Origin: Typhlomys cinereus
Lineage: Eukaryota; Chordata; Mammalia; Rodentia; Platacanthomyidae
Assembly: GCA_023101885.1 (NCBI GenBank)
Contig: JALPQD010000393.1
Span: 186,001 to 250,000 of the forward strand
Direction: 5' to 3'
DNA length: 64,000 bases
Positions 1-10,470 of this stretch are shown piece by piece (positions within the stretch are counted from its first letter, which is position 1; each line of letters opens with the position of its first letter). A model generated the notes under the pieces. The model was not told where the DNA came from. It worked only from the letters and a program-made list of their open reading frames with translations, and searched no databases. The translations under genes and the position numbers were made by a program.

Positions 1-429
1 TCAGATTTTGTCTGTACTACCAAATAAGAATGTGATTGAGGCCAGTCACTGTGAGTCTGAAGAGAACTTTTACCGCATTCGTAATGTGAAAAGATTATCG
101 GCCTAAGTTATGAGAGCCATTATAAAGCTACTGAATGTCTGATAACTTCTAGAATGCATACTTAGGAAAAGCAAGAACACAGTTAAAAATTTACATGATG
201 CCCTGAGCTGATCCACTTAGAACCAGTGACAAAATTATATCAGAAATAACAGGAATGTGATACTTACTGATAAAATGTTGGTCAGAGGGGTCTCAAAAAT
301 CTCCAAACATTATAGGTTTTTGCCACTGCTCTTGGTTGCTCCCAAAAAAACTGTCAATAAGACACTATTAGTGAAGAAACAACACATATGGATTATAGAA
401 CATGGGGCAAAATACATCAACTGAAACTG

Positions 430-1437
430 GGCTGAGAGCTTCCTCCTTGCTGGATAGCTTATATAGTACCAAGGAATACTGTAGAAGCTACTGAGGGAGA
501 GAAATAATCACAGACCTCATCAACTCATATAGATCTGCAAGTTGCAATAAAAATCACCATGGTGATAGGTGACCACCAGTGTAATAGTAGCATGAGTATC
601 AAGGAGACAACCAATAGCTTTCCGATTGAACTCAGGACCTGCTTGTCAGAATAGAACACATTCCTGTTATTGTTAATCAGAACAAGGGGAAGGAAAGATA
701 TCAATAGCAAAAAACAGCGAATTAACCCACAGATAGGAAGATAGTACAACAAATTGCTCTGTAAATAGTTGTTATAGTACCCATAGATTTGAAGAACTCT
801 TAACACTCAGTCTTGAAGTCTTCTATAGCAGAGATAGAGGATCTCAACACCCTGACAGGATGTAGCCTAGAGCGGTAGAAGAGCAGTGAAGTGAACAACA
901 ATGGTCAGCCATAATGCAGAGGCCTGGTGACCAAGCAAGGCTTACCAAAAGTCAGGCCATCTTAATCTCTTCCCATTCTAAGGCTGAGGGAACATCATGG
1001 AAGAAGGGGCAGTGATATTGTAACAATCTAAAGATGGGAAGGTTCACTACTGGACAAGACATTCCATTCAAGGCAGGACCACTTGTCTGTACCAGACTTA
1101 CATAATGACAACATGTCCCCATATATTATCAAGGAACCCGAGAGAGATAAGAACACACAGTGGAAATCTTAAGGGAAATGTCCCTATCATTGGGGTGGCC
1201 CAATGTGAAGCAACTTGATATGCCATAAGAGGCCTGAACCCCCACAAGAGTAGACAAGCTAGAGGAAACCCTGCGGTCCACAGAAGTGGACAAGCAAGAG
1301 TGCAGGAAGGAGTGGGATGGATTAATGAAGGGAAAGAAGGGAAATAGGAGGGAGGAGGGATAAAAGGAAGCAGGGATAAGTACTCTATATACTTTTAAAA
1401 CTTGAAAAATAAAATAATAAAAAAGAAAGAAAAGATT
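430..1437 (+). mobile_element. Old L1-type retrotransposon 3' region (Lx-like), degenerate
   Basis: The block ends in a polypurine tract (about 1318-1367, G/A-rich) followed by an A-rich tail with AATAAA-like signals (about 1398-1436), the usual order at the 3' end of a rodent L1. The part at about 460-800 has a second diverged copy in the same orientation at 52020-52380, sharing stretches such as CATGAGTATCAAGGAGACAAC, so this is a dispersed repeat. No reading frame survives. The family name is inference from layout; an old LTR-retrotransposon internal region is the alternative. The 5' limit is not sharp. Confidence 0.5.
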
Positions 1438-2124
1438 CAAAATACCATATGGAAAGGTGGGCGTTTCAGAGCTTACTTGACATTTACTTCCTACTGCTAA
1501 AAAGAATAAAATCATACTTTGGCTGTAAATCAAGACATGACATACTATTGTCTCTTCCTTTAGGAGTTAATGCAACTGAGTCTTTTGTCTGTAGCTTGGT
1601 GGTAGGGTCCTTGCCCAGCACAGGAGGGGTTGCAGATTCAAAGTCCAAAGCTGCCAGTCTGAAAAAGGCAATCTACTTGAACCTATCAATTACCTGGCAA
1701 GGAGATCACTTCTCGGGAAAGCTGATTACCTTGATGATATGCTAAGGAGATAGAGGAAATAATTATTAAATAATTATTCCCTAAATGAGATAATGTGCAT
1801 CCTTCCCAGAAGCCCCTCCCTCAGTGCAGTGTTAGAACTCCCTAAGTCAGCGGGCTTTTATTAAATGGTGTAACTTTTCCTTTGCCTTATATCTTTCTAT
1901 AGCAAAGCCAAAGCATGCTTTAAAAGTCCAAACATGCTTTGCCTGACACTCTGGGCTTTCTCACACTTTCTTTGAAATCTCATGCATCTATTTTCCTTGG
2001 GGCTTCTCTGAATGCCACCCCATGCCTATAACTGCCTCTCTTCTATTCCATCTCTTTCCTAACTAGCAGTTGCCAGTATTTACAGTTTACTTGCCTGTTA
2101 TTTTCCTTTCAAAATTCTAATAAA
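1438..2124. other. Unassigned AT-rich block
   Basis: No repeat family, RNA gene or convincing coding frame is recognised here. Open frames are short and lack codon bias or known motifs. Confidence 0.3.
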
Positions 2125-2399
2125 ATGGGAGATGGATCAGGAGTTAAAGCCTTTGCCTCTCAAGCAAAAGGACCTGAGCTTGGATCCCTAGATCCCAAAT
2201 AAAAATGCGGGGTGGAAATGGTGGTGGCTACAATTCCAGCCCTGGAAGGTAGAGCTTAGGAAACCCTAGAACAAAGCAAAAAAGAGGTATAACAATCCAG
2301 AGTTATCTGGAAGTGGCCCTTAGGCCTTCACATGCATACACACTCAAGTGCCATCTTGTATACACCCAGGGACACACAGACAAATACACAAGCAAAAAA
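2125..2399 (+). mobile_element. B2-like tRNA-derived SINE, older subfamily
   Basis: The head reads GGGAGATGGATCAGGAGTTAAAG (an A-box region) and is followed by GACCTGAGCTTGGATCC (a B-box region), as in tRNA-derived SINEs. The body has the GGATCCCTAGATCCC block and the CAATCCAGA(G/A)TTA(T/C)CTGG block shared with the copies at 8623, 16442 and 17791. The 3' end is CA-rich and then A-rich. Many substitutions show that it is older than the copies at 40.5, 43.9 and 51.4 kb. Confidence 0.8.
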
Positions 2400-4135
2400 G
2401 ATTTACACAATAGTGAAAACCATGTATTTATAATATAACTTTTATGACTGTGTGGGATTACCCATAATATCACACTCAAAGCAGCAAGGTTAGCTACAAA
2501 GTTGACATAAACACAGATGTCTGCTGTACAAACAGTCTGCTGGGAAATTAAATGTAAACATTTGGAGTCAACAGAAAGACAGAGCATGGGGATTGCTAGA
2601 GTTCCAATGCTGCAGAAATGGCTCTAAGTTCGTGCCTCCCTCTCAACAGTGCTGGGCTCATGCTTTCATCTAAACATATTTTTGCAAATAAGGGTGTGTA
2701 GTGATTACAGATAACATTCCTGAAGCCATGGACTTTGCCACGAGGACAGTGTATTCAAATCAGAGCTAAGATTTTATTTATGCTGTTTGTGGGGCAAGAA
2801 GTTAGTTTCTTCTTCGGTTAGGTTTGCTTTTCTCCTCTCTTGAGGCTCCTTTCTATGTCCAACTTTCTTTTTCCTCTTAAAAATTCTGTATTCTGTCAAA
2901 ATCCCATGCTGTTCTCAAAAAGCAGACATGATTTGCGAGGGAGCAGAGGCTGGGGATTCTCACGGCCTACTAAAGTCAAATGGAAAAGCCAGTAGGATCA
3001 CAGTTTGCTGCGACACCTCGATGTGAACGGAGCTGCCTACGGAGCCATGTGTCAAGTCTTTATTTACAGAGACGTGTCAGGAAGTAGTCCACAGAAGCAG
3101 GATTGGGATTTTATTTTCATAGTAATGGGTAAGTCTTCAAATGTTGGACGGTGACATGGTCAGCCTCACATCACACAGACAGTTCTGACTGTTGCTAGGG
3201 AATGGATTTGAGGCCATTATGAGTGGAAGAAGAGGAATCAGTTAAAAAAATTCATTGTCAAGATCAGAAGAAAATGGTGCTTTGGAACGATACAGGTGGC
3301 AAGAATGAAGTGATAGGGGGATTGTGATGTGGATGCTGTGTTGAGCCACTCAGACCTCCTGAGGCATTCATTTCCTGCTTGCTCGGAGCACTGGATGCTA
3401 ACAACCCAGAGTCTACTTCTAAGATTTGTTCTTTGCTAGCAGGTGGGTCTCATTCAGTATCGTGTCCCGGGATTGACCATTCCCAGTACACAGTGAGTGG
3501 GAAGTTCCAACATGTTTGCATTTTAATTTGGGGCAAGTCTGAAAGACAGCATCTATCCAGGACCCCAGAGTAGTCAATTGAAGTCTACCTCATCTTCTTC
3601 CATCATGTCTCCTAATTCTCTGAAGAGATTGCCTTGAGCATGTCCTAGCCAGCTTCTTGCATACAAGTTATTTTCTGTGGTCTCTTTCCAACCCAAACCA
3701 AGAACAATCCAACACTAATTTTGCAGGGGTCGTTATGGGGTCTGTGAACAAATCGGAGATAACTGAATGTGGGGTTGGGTGAAAAATAAGGACAATGAAA
3801 GCATCTGTGTGTCCCCCGTTTCTGATTTCCGCTACTCAGAGAACGGTTGTGCTTGGTGGGGTTTGGGAGGCTTCATTCTTTTTAGTGAGTGTTTGGGTTG
3901 ATTCTGTTTCAGAAGACACCGTGATTTGCCTGCCCAAGCAGGAGATGGCAAGCATGTAGATAAATCTCCTTCTGCAGCTAGCTATTCCTTCCTTCCTTGC
4001 TTTGACTATCATCTTGCTCCCAGAGTTCTGTAAACAGGCCCTGACTCTTCTTCCTGTTTCCAGCATGTTGATCTTACATCCGTCCTCATTCTTCACGTAG
4101 GGCAACATAATAAAGCGGTGTCACTGAAGTTTCAT
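2400..4135. other. Unassigned, probably unique sequence
   Basis: No transposable element is recognised. The 64-codon frame at 3379-3573 and the 90-codon minus frame at 3836-4108 show no motif I know and are most likely chance open frames. Confidence 0.3.
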
Positions 4136-4470
4136 ACTTCAAATGCTGTCATGGTTTCCCAGTGTCCTGAGGATAAAAATCAAGGTCCCTTAATCTGGCC
4201 CATGGGGACCCTGTCCAGATTGTTAGTCTTGTCTCCTGTTCCTGTTATCTGTATCACTGAATAATTTCCTGCCTTGCAAGCATTCCATTTTGTCTATCTG
4301 ATCTCAGGGCCTTTGCACTTGATATCTCCTCTGTCAGGGATACTCTTACATTGCCTGTTCTCTCGTAAAGGGCCATGGCTGTTCATCTAGCTTACTGCTG
4401 TTTTTTTTTTCAGTGAAGACTTTCTGTATCGGAAAACCTTTCTATGATGTATTTACAGAACCTGCTATAC
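4136..4470 (+). mobile_element. LINE-2 (L2) fossil, 3' part
   Basis: The order of phrases matches the ancient mammalian L2 3' region: AAAAATCAAGGTCCCTTA, then TCTGGCCCATGGGGACC, then TCTCAGGGCCTTTGCACTT near 4310, then a CTCTGTCAGGGATACTCTTA block, then a run ending in TCAGTGAAGACTTTCTG. No frame is open. The call rests on recognised consensus phrases, not an alignment. Confidence 0.6.
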
Positions 4471-5639
4471 TTTTCTTTTCCCATTCCTCATTACACATTT
4501 GTTTTGACAGGATCTCTGGCAACTTCTTTCTACATTCAGAGACAGAAAAGTCTACTCTAAAATCACATAAAATTCTGTTTTACTTTTCCATAGAGTCCTG
4601 TTTCTTGTCTGGCTCCTTTTATCATCAAATCAAAAAGCACTTAAAACTACTGACAACTCCCCATCTGAGACCCTGGGGTGTAAGTTTTCATTAAAGTTGG
4701 CTCTAGGTCAGATAAAACTTAATGAATTGTCTCTTTACAACTCGCCACCTCCTCTTCTCACAGATATGATAGAACTATGGCTTTTTATAACAATACAAGA
4801 TTCTCTCCTTTGCATAGCTAAGATATGCCAGGAAGAAGGCGGACTTTCCGGGACCTATCTGCTTCCTTCTCTTTTGCTAACTCTGCTGTACATGAATGTT
4901 TCATTTCAGAGCTGTTTCCTATAGCTGTTTTTAATCATACTTTGAGGCAAACACCTCTTCTCTATAAGACTCTCAGTTTACAATACATTATATCAATTTA
5001 TTTTTGTTATTATTTCTTGTCAATAGCTACGTTGACTAGACATCTTTCTTGACATGCTGAGAAAAAAGGTTGAAGGCATCATCAGTAGCTTTAAGGGCTA
5101 TATCGTGAGCAGGGATTTCAGCTTCCTTTATGGGTTTCTCAAAGGTCTGTAGGCTTCTCTTGGAGGTACCTGTGGTAACGATGGGCTCAGCATCATAGCA
5201 ATAACTTTTAGGCAATAAATAGGTCATGGGCTACACGTTATAGTATTGAAACATATACCTTTTTGGATAGCTGCATTTATCAAAACCATCAATCAGAGCT
5301 CATACATAGGTCTGACCCCTCATTGTCACGGTCTAATCAGAGTTGCTTTTTGGTTACTAGTTAAATTGGCAACCACAAGCACTCCATGATGACGCACATA
5401 CAGCAAATGCCAAACTTGACAGTTGAGTTTTATGAGAACTATCCCTGGAAATCTGCAAGGCAGTATCATCCAGAACTTGCTGGGTCCAGAAGTGGAAAGT
5501 AAACCATCAGTCTTTAAATCGCACTCGTTGATTGCTTGGACTTCAAGTGACCAGCCTGTTCCATCAGAGCTGTGTAGATAGACCAAGTACATGAACCAGA
5601 TCCCATTTGTACATCCCTTAAACAAAGAGCTTAATTAGT
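4471..5639. other. Unassigned block with two short minus-strand open frames
   Basis: Minus frames of 63 codons (5036-5227) and 99 codons (5326-5625) are open but match no family I recognise. The second one abuts the L1-like 3' end at 5640 and may belong to that element. I see no promoter or polyadenylation context that would support a gene. Confidence 0.25.
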
Positions 5640-5995
5640 GTTCTTCCTTCAAAAGTAATGGTGCCTGGAAGGGAGAACCTCAAGTGGCCCATGCCTCCCT
5701 GAGAGACTGATGAGGACTAATACAGATGGGGAAGTGGGAGATGCTTTTCTCAGTGGTCTACCCACTGATACAGATTCTTGCTCCAACAAGTACTCAGGCC
5801 TGTGCCATCAAAGGCAAACCACATGAAACCTAGTGGGCCGCACATGTGAAAAAGACTTGAAAATGGAAATAGTTTGGCAGGGAAGAAGAATTGCAAAAGG
5901 AAGAGAAGGAGGAGTGGGAGTGAGGATTTAATGAAAATATCCTAACTTCACTATATTCATATATGTAACACTAAAAGAATAAAAAAAAAACGGTG
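5640..5995 (+). mobile_element. Old L1-type 3' end (Lx-like)
   Basis: Contains ACCACATGAAACCTAGTGGG and a purine-rich stretch (about 5880-5930, GAAGAAG/GGAGGAG-rich), then an AT-rich end with AATAAAAAAAAAA at 5980-5991. A related end lies at 18625-18866, sharing GTGAAACTCAGTGGGTCAC-like sequence. The layout fits an old rodent L1 3' UTR, 5' truncated. Confidence 0.5.
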
Positions 5996-6297
5996 CTCAA
6001 AACTTATAGGAGAATTCTGTACAACTATCAGAGATCCTTGTCCTTGAGAGTCAGAGAAATAAAAGCTGGAGAGATTTTAAGGTTAACTTGCATGATTCTT
6101 TGCTTTCTCAGGGAACCATAACCAATGGCAACCAGTTTCCTTTTTATTTAGAAGTGAGATATTGACACAGAGGTTTTGCTTGAGTTTTTCTCCCTTTATC
6201 CCCAGCAGGGCATTTGGCCCCCAGAAATCACTCAATACATATTCATGGTTGGATGGTGTGGTGAATAGGATGTTGGAGAGACTGAATTAATCCAGCA

Positions 6298-6960
6298 CTG
6301 GCTACTCTAATTTTTGTTGATAAGGATAATGGAGAACCAGGCACCTGGGGTGCTTGCTCTAAGGATGTGCTGAAGCTGGGCTTTGGCATCAAAGTCTGAG
6401 ATAGGAAATTGCAGCTTTCAATTCCACACATTGGCAAAACATTCAGTGCTCCAACAGCCTTACCTAAAACTGGTAGAAAGGCTTTGGGAACTGCCAACAG
6501 AGTTACAGAAAAGCCAGTGAAGACTCATGGAGCCCCTAAAGCAAAAACAAGCAACCTCCACTGTGAAGAAGATCACAGAGAAGACTGTGAAAGCGAAGAG
6601 CTCTGTTCCTGCCTCTGATGATGCTTGTCCAGAAACAGAGACGTTCTTTCCCTACAATCCTGTAGATTTTGAGAGTTTTGACCTTCCCAAAGGGCACCAG
6701 GTCATGCACCTCCCCTTGAGTAGGGTGCCTCTCATGATGCTCGATGAGGAGAGAAGGCAGGAAAAGCTTTGCACCTGGACCCTTCGGCTATGAAGATGTC
6801 CTTTCCATCATGGGATCTAATCATTTGCTGTCTCGTTCCAACATTTTGTCAAGCCTGGATGCTAGGATGTCCACCTGTTTGCTAGGATCTAGATATGTAA
6901 ACTTCTTATTCCTTCATAGTTTGTGTGTATATGCTGAATTAATAAAGTATCTTGCTGTTT
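6298..6960 (+). pseudogene. PTTG1 (pseudogene): Processed pseudogene of securin (pituitary tumour-transforming 1)
   Basis: The functional parent encodes securin, which binds and inhibits separase until the APC/C destroys it at anaphase. Translation from 6298 gives [15 protein letters not shown], then [20 protein letters not shown]. Another frame gives [33 protein letters not shown] and [11 protein letters not shown], all colinear with securin. The copy runs through to a TAA at 6898-6900 (ending Asp-Leu-Asp-Met) and an AATAAA signal at 6941-6946, with no introns, so it is a retrocopy. The start codon is CTG, not ATG. A TGA interrupts the frame at 6397-6399. Frameshifts occur near 6525, near 6780 and again in the C-terminal part. 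The KEN box reads KDN; the RKAL destruction box is retained. No poly(A) tail remains. Securin identity is very likely; function is not expected. Confidence 0.93.
6941..6946 (+). promoter_or_regulatory. Relic polyadenylation signal of the securin retrocopy
   Basis: AATAAA lies 41 bases after the TAA stop and is followed by GTATCTTGCTGTTTA. It marks the copied 3' UTR and supports an mRNA origin for the pseudogene. Confidence 0.75.
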
Positions 6961-7304
6961 AGCCAACCCTTTCAAAAAACATTCATGCTGCCAATGGTAG
7001 GTGACCGATGTGCAGATTTCAATAGGATGTATTACTTCCTTTGGATTTGGCAGTTGAGTACTTTATTTGACCAATTTCCTCTCCTTTCTTCCTTGAAGTG
7101 TCATCTTCTTATAAACAACTTCGTCTATTATCAGAAGAAAATTCTCAGTTTGGATCAGTGCTGTTATGGTATTTTTTGCATTGGAGCATAGATTGTAATC
7201 CATGGAGCATACACATACCTTCCTGTTAGTATACATTAAAGATTCTCAGTGCATATTTTCTGTAGAATGTCTCCTTAAAGATCACATTCTCAAGGCACTC
7301 TTAC

Positions 7305-7712
7305 TATTGGTGACAGTTTGAACACAAACTGTCTCAGACTCATGTGTTGAAGATGTGGTCCCCAGCTATAGGATCCAGTCATTGACAGGTGATAGGATTG
7401 CAAAGGCTCTGAACTAATCAATGGATGAATCTGCGGTTGAATCCATAATTTGATGGTGTTGTTGAAAGGTGTTTGACACAATGGAGGTGCAGTCTAATTG
7501 AAATAAGTAGGTCAGTGAAGCTATGCCTTGTTTCTGGATCTTCGTTCTGTTACTCTCTGCTTTCTGGCCTCTACCACATAGTCCTGCCACCATGATGTTC
7601 TGTACTGCCTCAGTTTTGAATTAAAAACTCTGAAACCAGGAGCAAAAGTAAATATTTCCTTCTTTCAGTAACTCAGGTATTTTGTTACCATGACACAAAT
7701 TAATTAACATAT
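7305..7712 (+). mobile_element. MaLR-type LTR (ORR1/MLT1-like)
   Basis: The phrases follow the mammalian MaLR LTR consensus in order: GACAGTTTGAACAC, CTCATGTGTTGAAGATGTGG, ATCAATGGATGAATC, CATAATTTGATGGTG, TCTGCTTTCTGGCC, CACCATGATGTTCTG, AAACTCTGAAACC, and finally CAGGTATTTTGTTACCATGAC. The length is close to that of a complete LTR. No internal region follows, so it is a solo or fragmentary LTR of a long-dead non-autonomous element. Confidence 0.8.
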
Positions 7713-8340
7713 ATCTTTGTGCTGACAGTGTATCATAGAGACCTGGTACACAGAAGGAGCAAAGGAATCATGAAGGGATACCTTGCTTTGGAAAACTAGC
7801 TTAGATTGACCTTGGGAATAACCCTTTACCATTCTATGTCTGATTTTCTCATCAAAAAAATCTAGAGGTTGAATTATGACTTCTAAGATTTGATCTGAAC
7901 TTTCACAAGTTGACAGTTGCTTTGCGATGAATTATTTTAGATTGCTTGGTAGACGTTCTTAATGCCTTTCTAAGGCCCTTATTATTAATTTACAAGAATG
8001 AAAAGACAATGAATAAGATGTGAAGGATGTTATAACAGTTTTGAAAAAGGCGTTTAAGATCTTTGCTAAAACTTTTCTTCCTTACTTTTTACTAAGGGAT
8101 TGATAGATGTTGGCTACCTTGTTTTTTGAGTATTGTGACAGTAAATTAACCTACTATAAATTTTTATCTACTACTATACACTATAACCCTTTGAAATTCT
8201 AGGTAATTTGAAACAGAATTCAGCTATTCTGACAGTCATATTTATAAAAATCATTTGTCCTTTTATCTATTTAGAATATAAGATATCTTTCAGCAGCAGT
8301 TTTTTTAAAAATTTGCTTCCAATGTAAAATTCTTTTTTAA
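7713..8340. other. Unassigned AT-rich block
   Basis: Around 7780-7880 there is weak MIR-like wording (TGATTTTCTCATCAAAAAAATC) that is too diverged to annotate with confidence. Nothing else is recognised. Confidence 0.25.
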
Positions 8341-8565
8341 AATTGATAGTGTTTATTTGTTTTTTCACTCACACAAACTTGATAGGTACCCCATTCCCCT
8401 CCCTCCCTCCACCCCTCCCTGGATTCACTTGCTCCCTCCCCCTTTTCCTTTTCCTTTCCCCCCTCCCTCCTTTTCTCTCAGTGCCCCCTCCCCCCATTCC
8501 TGGAGCATCCTTTACTGTGCATGTCAAGCGTCACTCTGGGTCCTCCTCTCTAATGACCAATGTAA
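8341..8565 (-). mobile_element. L1 3' UTR fragment
   Basis: Read on the plus strand it runs from TCACTCACACAAACTTGATAGG through a CT-rich tract (8394-8510) to CATTCCTGGAGCATCCTTTACTGTGC and GGGTCCTCCTCTCTAATGA. The same order occurs in the L1 3' UTRs at 22905-23100 and 24510-24660 and, on the other strand, at 17530-17710. It is a 5'-truncated minus-strand L1 of which only the distal 3' UTR remains. Confidence 0.8.
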
Positions 8566-8622
8566 AATTCTTATAAAGCTTTCTCACTTCCTTTTTTGTT
8601 GTACTTTCAGAAATTTATTTCA

Positions 8623-8891
8623 GGTTGGAGAGATGGCTCACGGGTTAAAACTCTGTCTTGAAAGCAGATCTTGAATTCGGATCACAGGGTCTGTGTAAAA
8701 ATGCCAGGCAGAGGTAGAACCTGGGAAATCCCAGAGCATAGCAAAAAGGAGATAGCAGCAATCATACCAGTATGATTCCCAAAGTCACCCTGAATCTTCT
8801 ATAGGGACATTTAGTACCCTGTGATAGACACAGACACACACAGACACACACAGACACACACACGCACGATAAATAATTAAAATAAAATAAA
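8623..8891 (+). mobile_element. B2-like tRNA-derived SINE, older subfamily
   Basis: Head GGTTGGAGAGATGGCTCACGGGTTAA and B-box region TTGAATTCGGATCACAGGG. The body reads AAAAATGCCAGGCAGAGGTAGAACC and GGAAATCCCAGAGCATAGC. The tail is an ACACAG-type repeat (8828-8868) and then AATAAAATAAA. The AATAAA in the tail makes it a polyadenylation-signal-bearing SINE, like murine B2. Confidence 0.85.
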
Positions 8892-9110
8892 GTTAGAATT
8901 TAATTTGTATGGTATCTTTTGTGTTGGGCTAACTTCTACTTCATTCATTGATTTTAAGGGGAAAGGTCCAGGAAAACACATATTTGATATGACTATCTCT
9001 TCATCTCTGGAGGTTAATAAATACTATGAATAAATAAATGACCCATAGTGGGATGTAAAATCCTCTTTAAACATATTCAGCTTTCTACTACTTTTGACAA
9101 CATTAAACTC

Positions 9111-9235
9111 TCCTTCCTCCTTCCTTCCTTCCTTCCTTCCTTCCTTCCTTCCTTCCTTCCTTCCTTCCTTCCTTCCTTCCTTCCTTCCTTCCTTCCTTCC
9201 TTCCTTCCTTCCTTCCTTCCTTCCTTCCTTCCTTC

Positions 9236-9271
<36 letters not shown>

Positions 9272-9284
9272 TTTCCTTTCTTCC
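9111..9284. repeat. (CCTT)n / (TTTC)n microsatellite, about 170 bp
   Basis: A nearly pure CCTT run of about 120 bp (9113-9238) passes into a TTTC run (to about 9270) with a short irregular end. It is a polypyrimidine/polypurine mirror-like tract. The apparent open frames on both strands across it are only translations of the repeat. Confidence 0.98.
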
Positions 9285-9959
9285 AAGAATGAGATTTTGC
9301 TAAAAATTTCTTTGGACTCTTAAAAGCCTGTGTAGTAATCTGGAAGTGGCAAAGCCATTATTGCTGCTATTCCAGCCGCTTCATCTGCCGTGCAGCTTGT
9401 GGAGGCAACAGGATGAGCTGAATGATTTCTGGCATGACATGTAAATGCATTATTCTATGAACACAGGATCAAGCAAGCAAAGCAAACAGAGGCAAAACCA
9501 AATCCCAAGGGTGCTGGGACACTTTGCACCTGCTCTCTTCAGGTCACAACATCATATTTATGGATTTGTTATGGGTTTTTCCAAAGTCTACCATTCAATG
9601 GTTTTTCAATGCTTGACTTTAAAATTGTTCTCCTTTCCTTTCTTATTTCAAAAATTTCCTTGTGTTTATGAAAGCTTTTTTCTATAACTTTTTTCTGTTT
9701 CACTTAATCATTATATTGGCATAAAAATTCTGTTAACATGATATCTGAACAGAAAGATGTTCTGCTCTTTTTGAGAAAAGGTGTAACAAAAGCCTAATAG
9801 CTGTTGTTGCTAGTATATAGTGAAGATCCTTATGCACTATCTCAGCTTGAGCAGGATATGGAACTGTAGTGGAAGAACCCAAGTGCTAAATAAGAAGCAG
9901 ATAGCAAGAATGTGAATAAAACAGAATTAGCCGTGGGATGAGATTTACCACGCATACCC
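9285..9959. other. Unassigned block
   Basis: No repeat family or gene is recognised. Composition is typical of the AT-rich surroundings. Confidence 0.25.
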
Positions 9960-10470
9960 TGAGTGAGCAACCATGGAAGGCAAGAAGATTCCTATGGCTC
10001 AGGTGTGTGGTGCTTTGGGAGAGGAGGAGGATGGGAGAATGCGTGCCGCCTGCCTCACAGGCCTCATTAGCATCACAGTCTTGAGTGCCTGTCATAATGC
10101 CAAAGCGGCTGAGTGCTGCCGGGGTCTCTCAGCACCTGCCTTGCGTGGATCACTGATCAGAGCCAAGCTTTCATTGCCTTTGAATTCCTACCTATCAGTT
10201 CAGCTTGGGAAGGGAAGCGATGTACACAGAAGCGGAGACAGTAAACAGGGTCTGGGAGACATGCTGGATCAAAAGTCTTGTCATTCTCTGTCTTTGCTGA
10301 GCATGAATGACAAGGGCAGGCTCAGTGTGCGGTTCCCTGAACTTCCCCTTTGCAGAATAGCTGCGTGTGAGCCCGGGAAGGAAAGGTGCAGCTTCTCCAG
10401 AGCCCACCCTGTCAGTCTGAGTTGTCAGCAATAATGCCAATTACTGTCAGTTTTAATGATGGCTCTTGAG
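9960..10470. other. GC-richer unique block with a 153-codon open frame; possible conserved non-coding element
   Basis: This block is richer in G+C than its neighbours and matches no repeat I know. A plus-strand frame (9973-10434) is open for 153 codons from an ATG. Its product has no signal peptide, membrane segment or motif I recognise, and a minus frame overlaps it at 10195-10440. Without splice or conservation data I do not call a gene. A conserved regulatory element is an alternative explanation for the compositional island. Confidence 0.2.

Noticed and set aside
9048..9323. Ser/Leu/Pro-repeat and Lys/Glu/Gly-repeat open frames on both strands
   Set aside because: They are translations of the CCTT/TTTC microsatellite and have no non-repetitive coding part.
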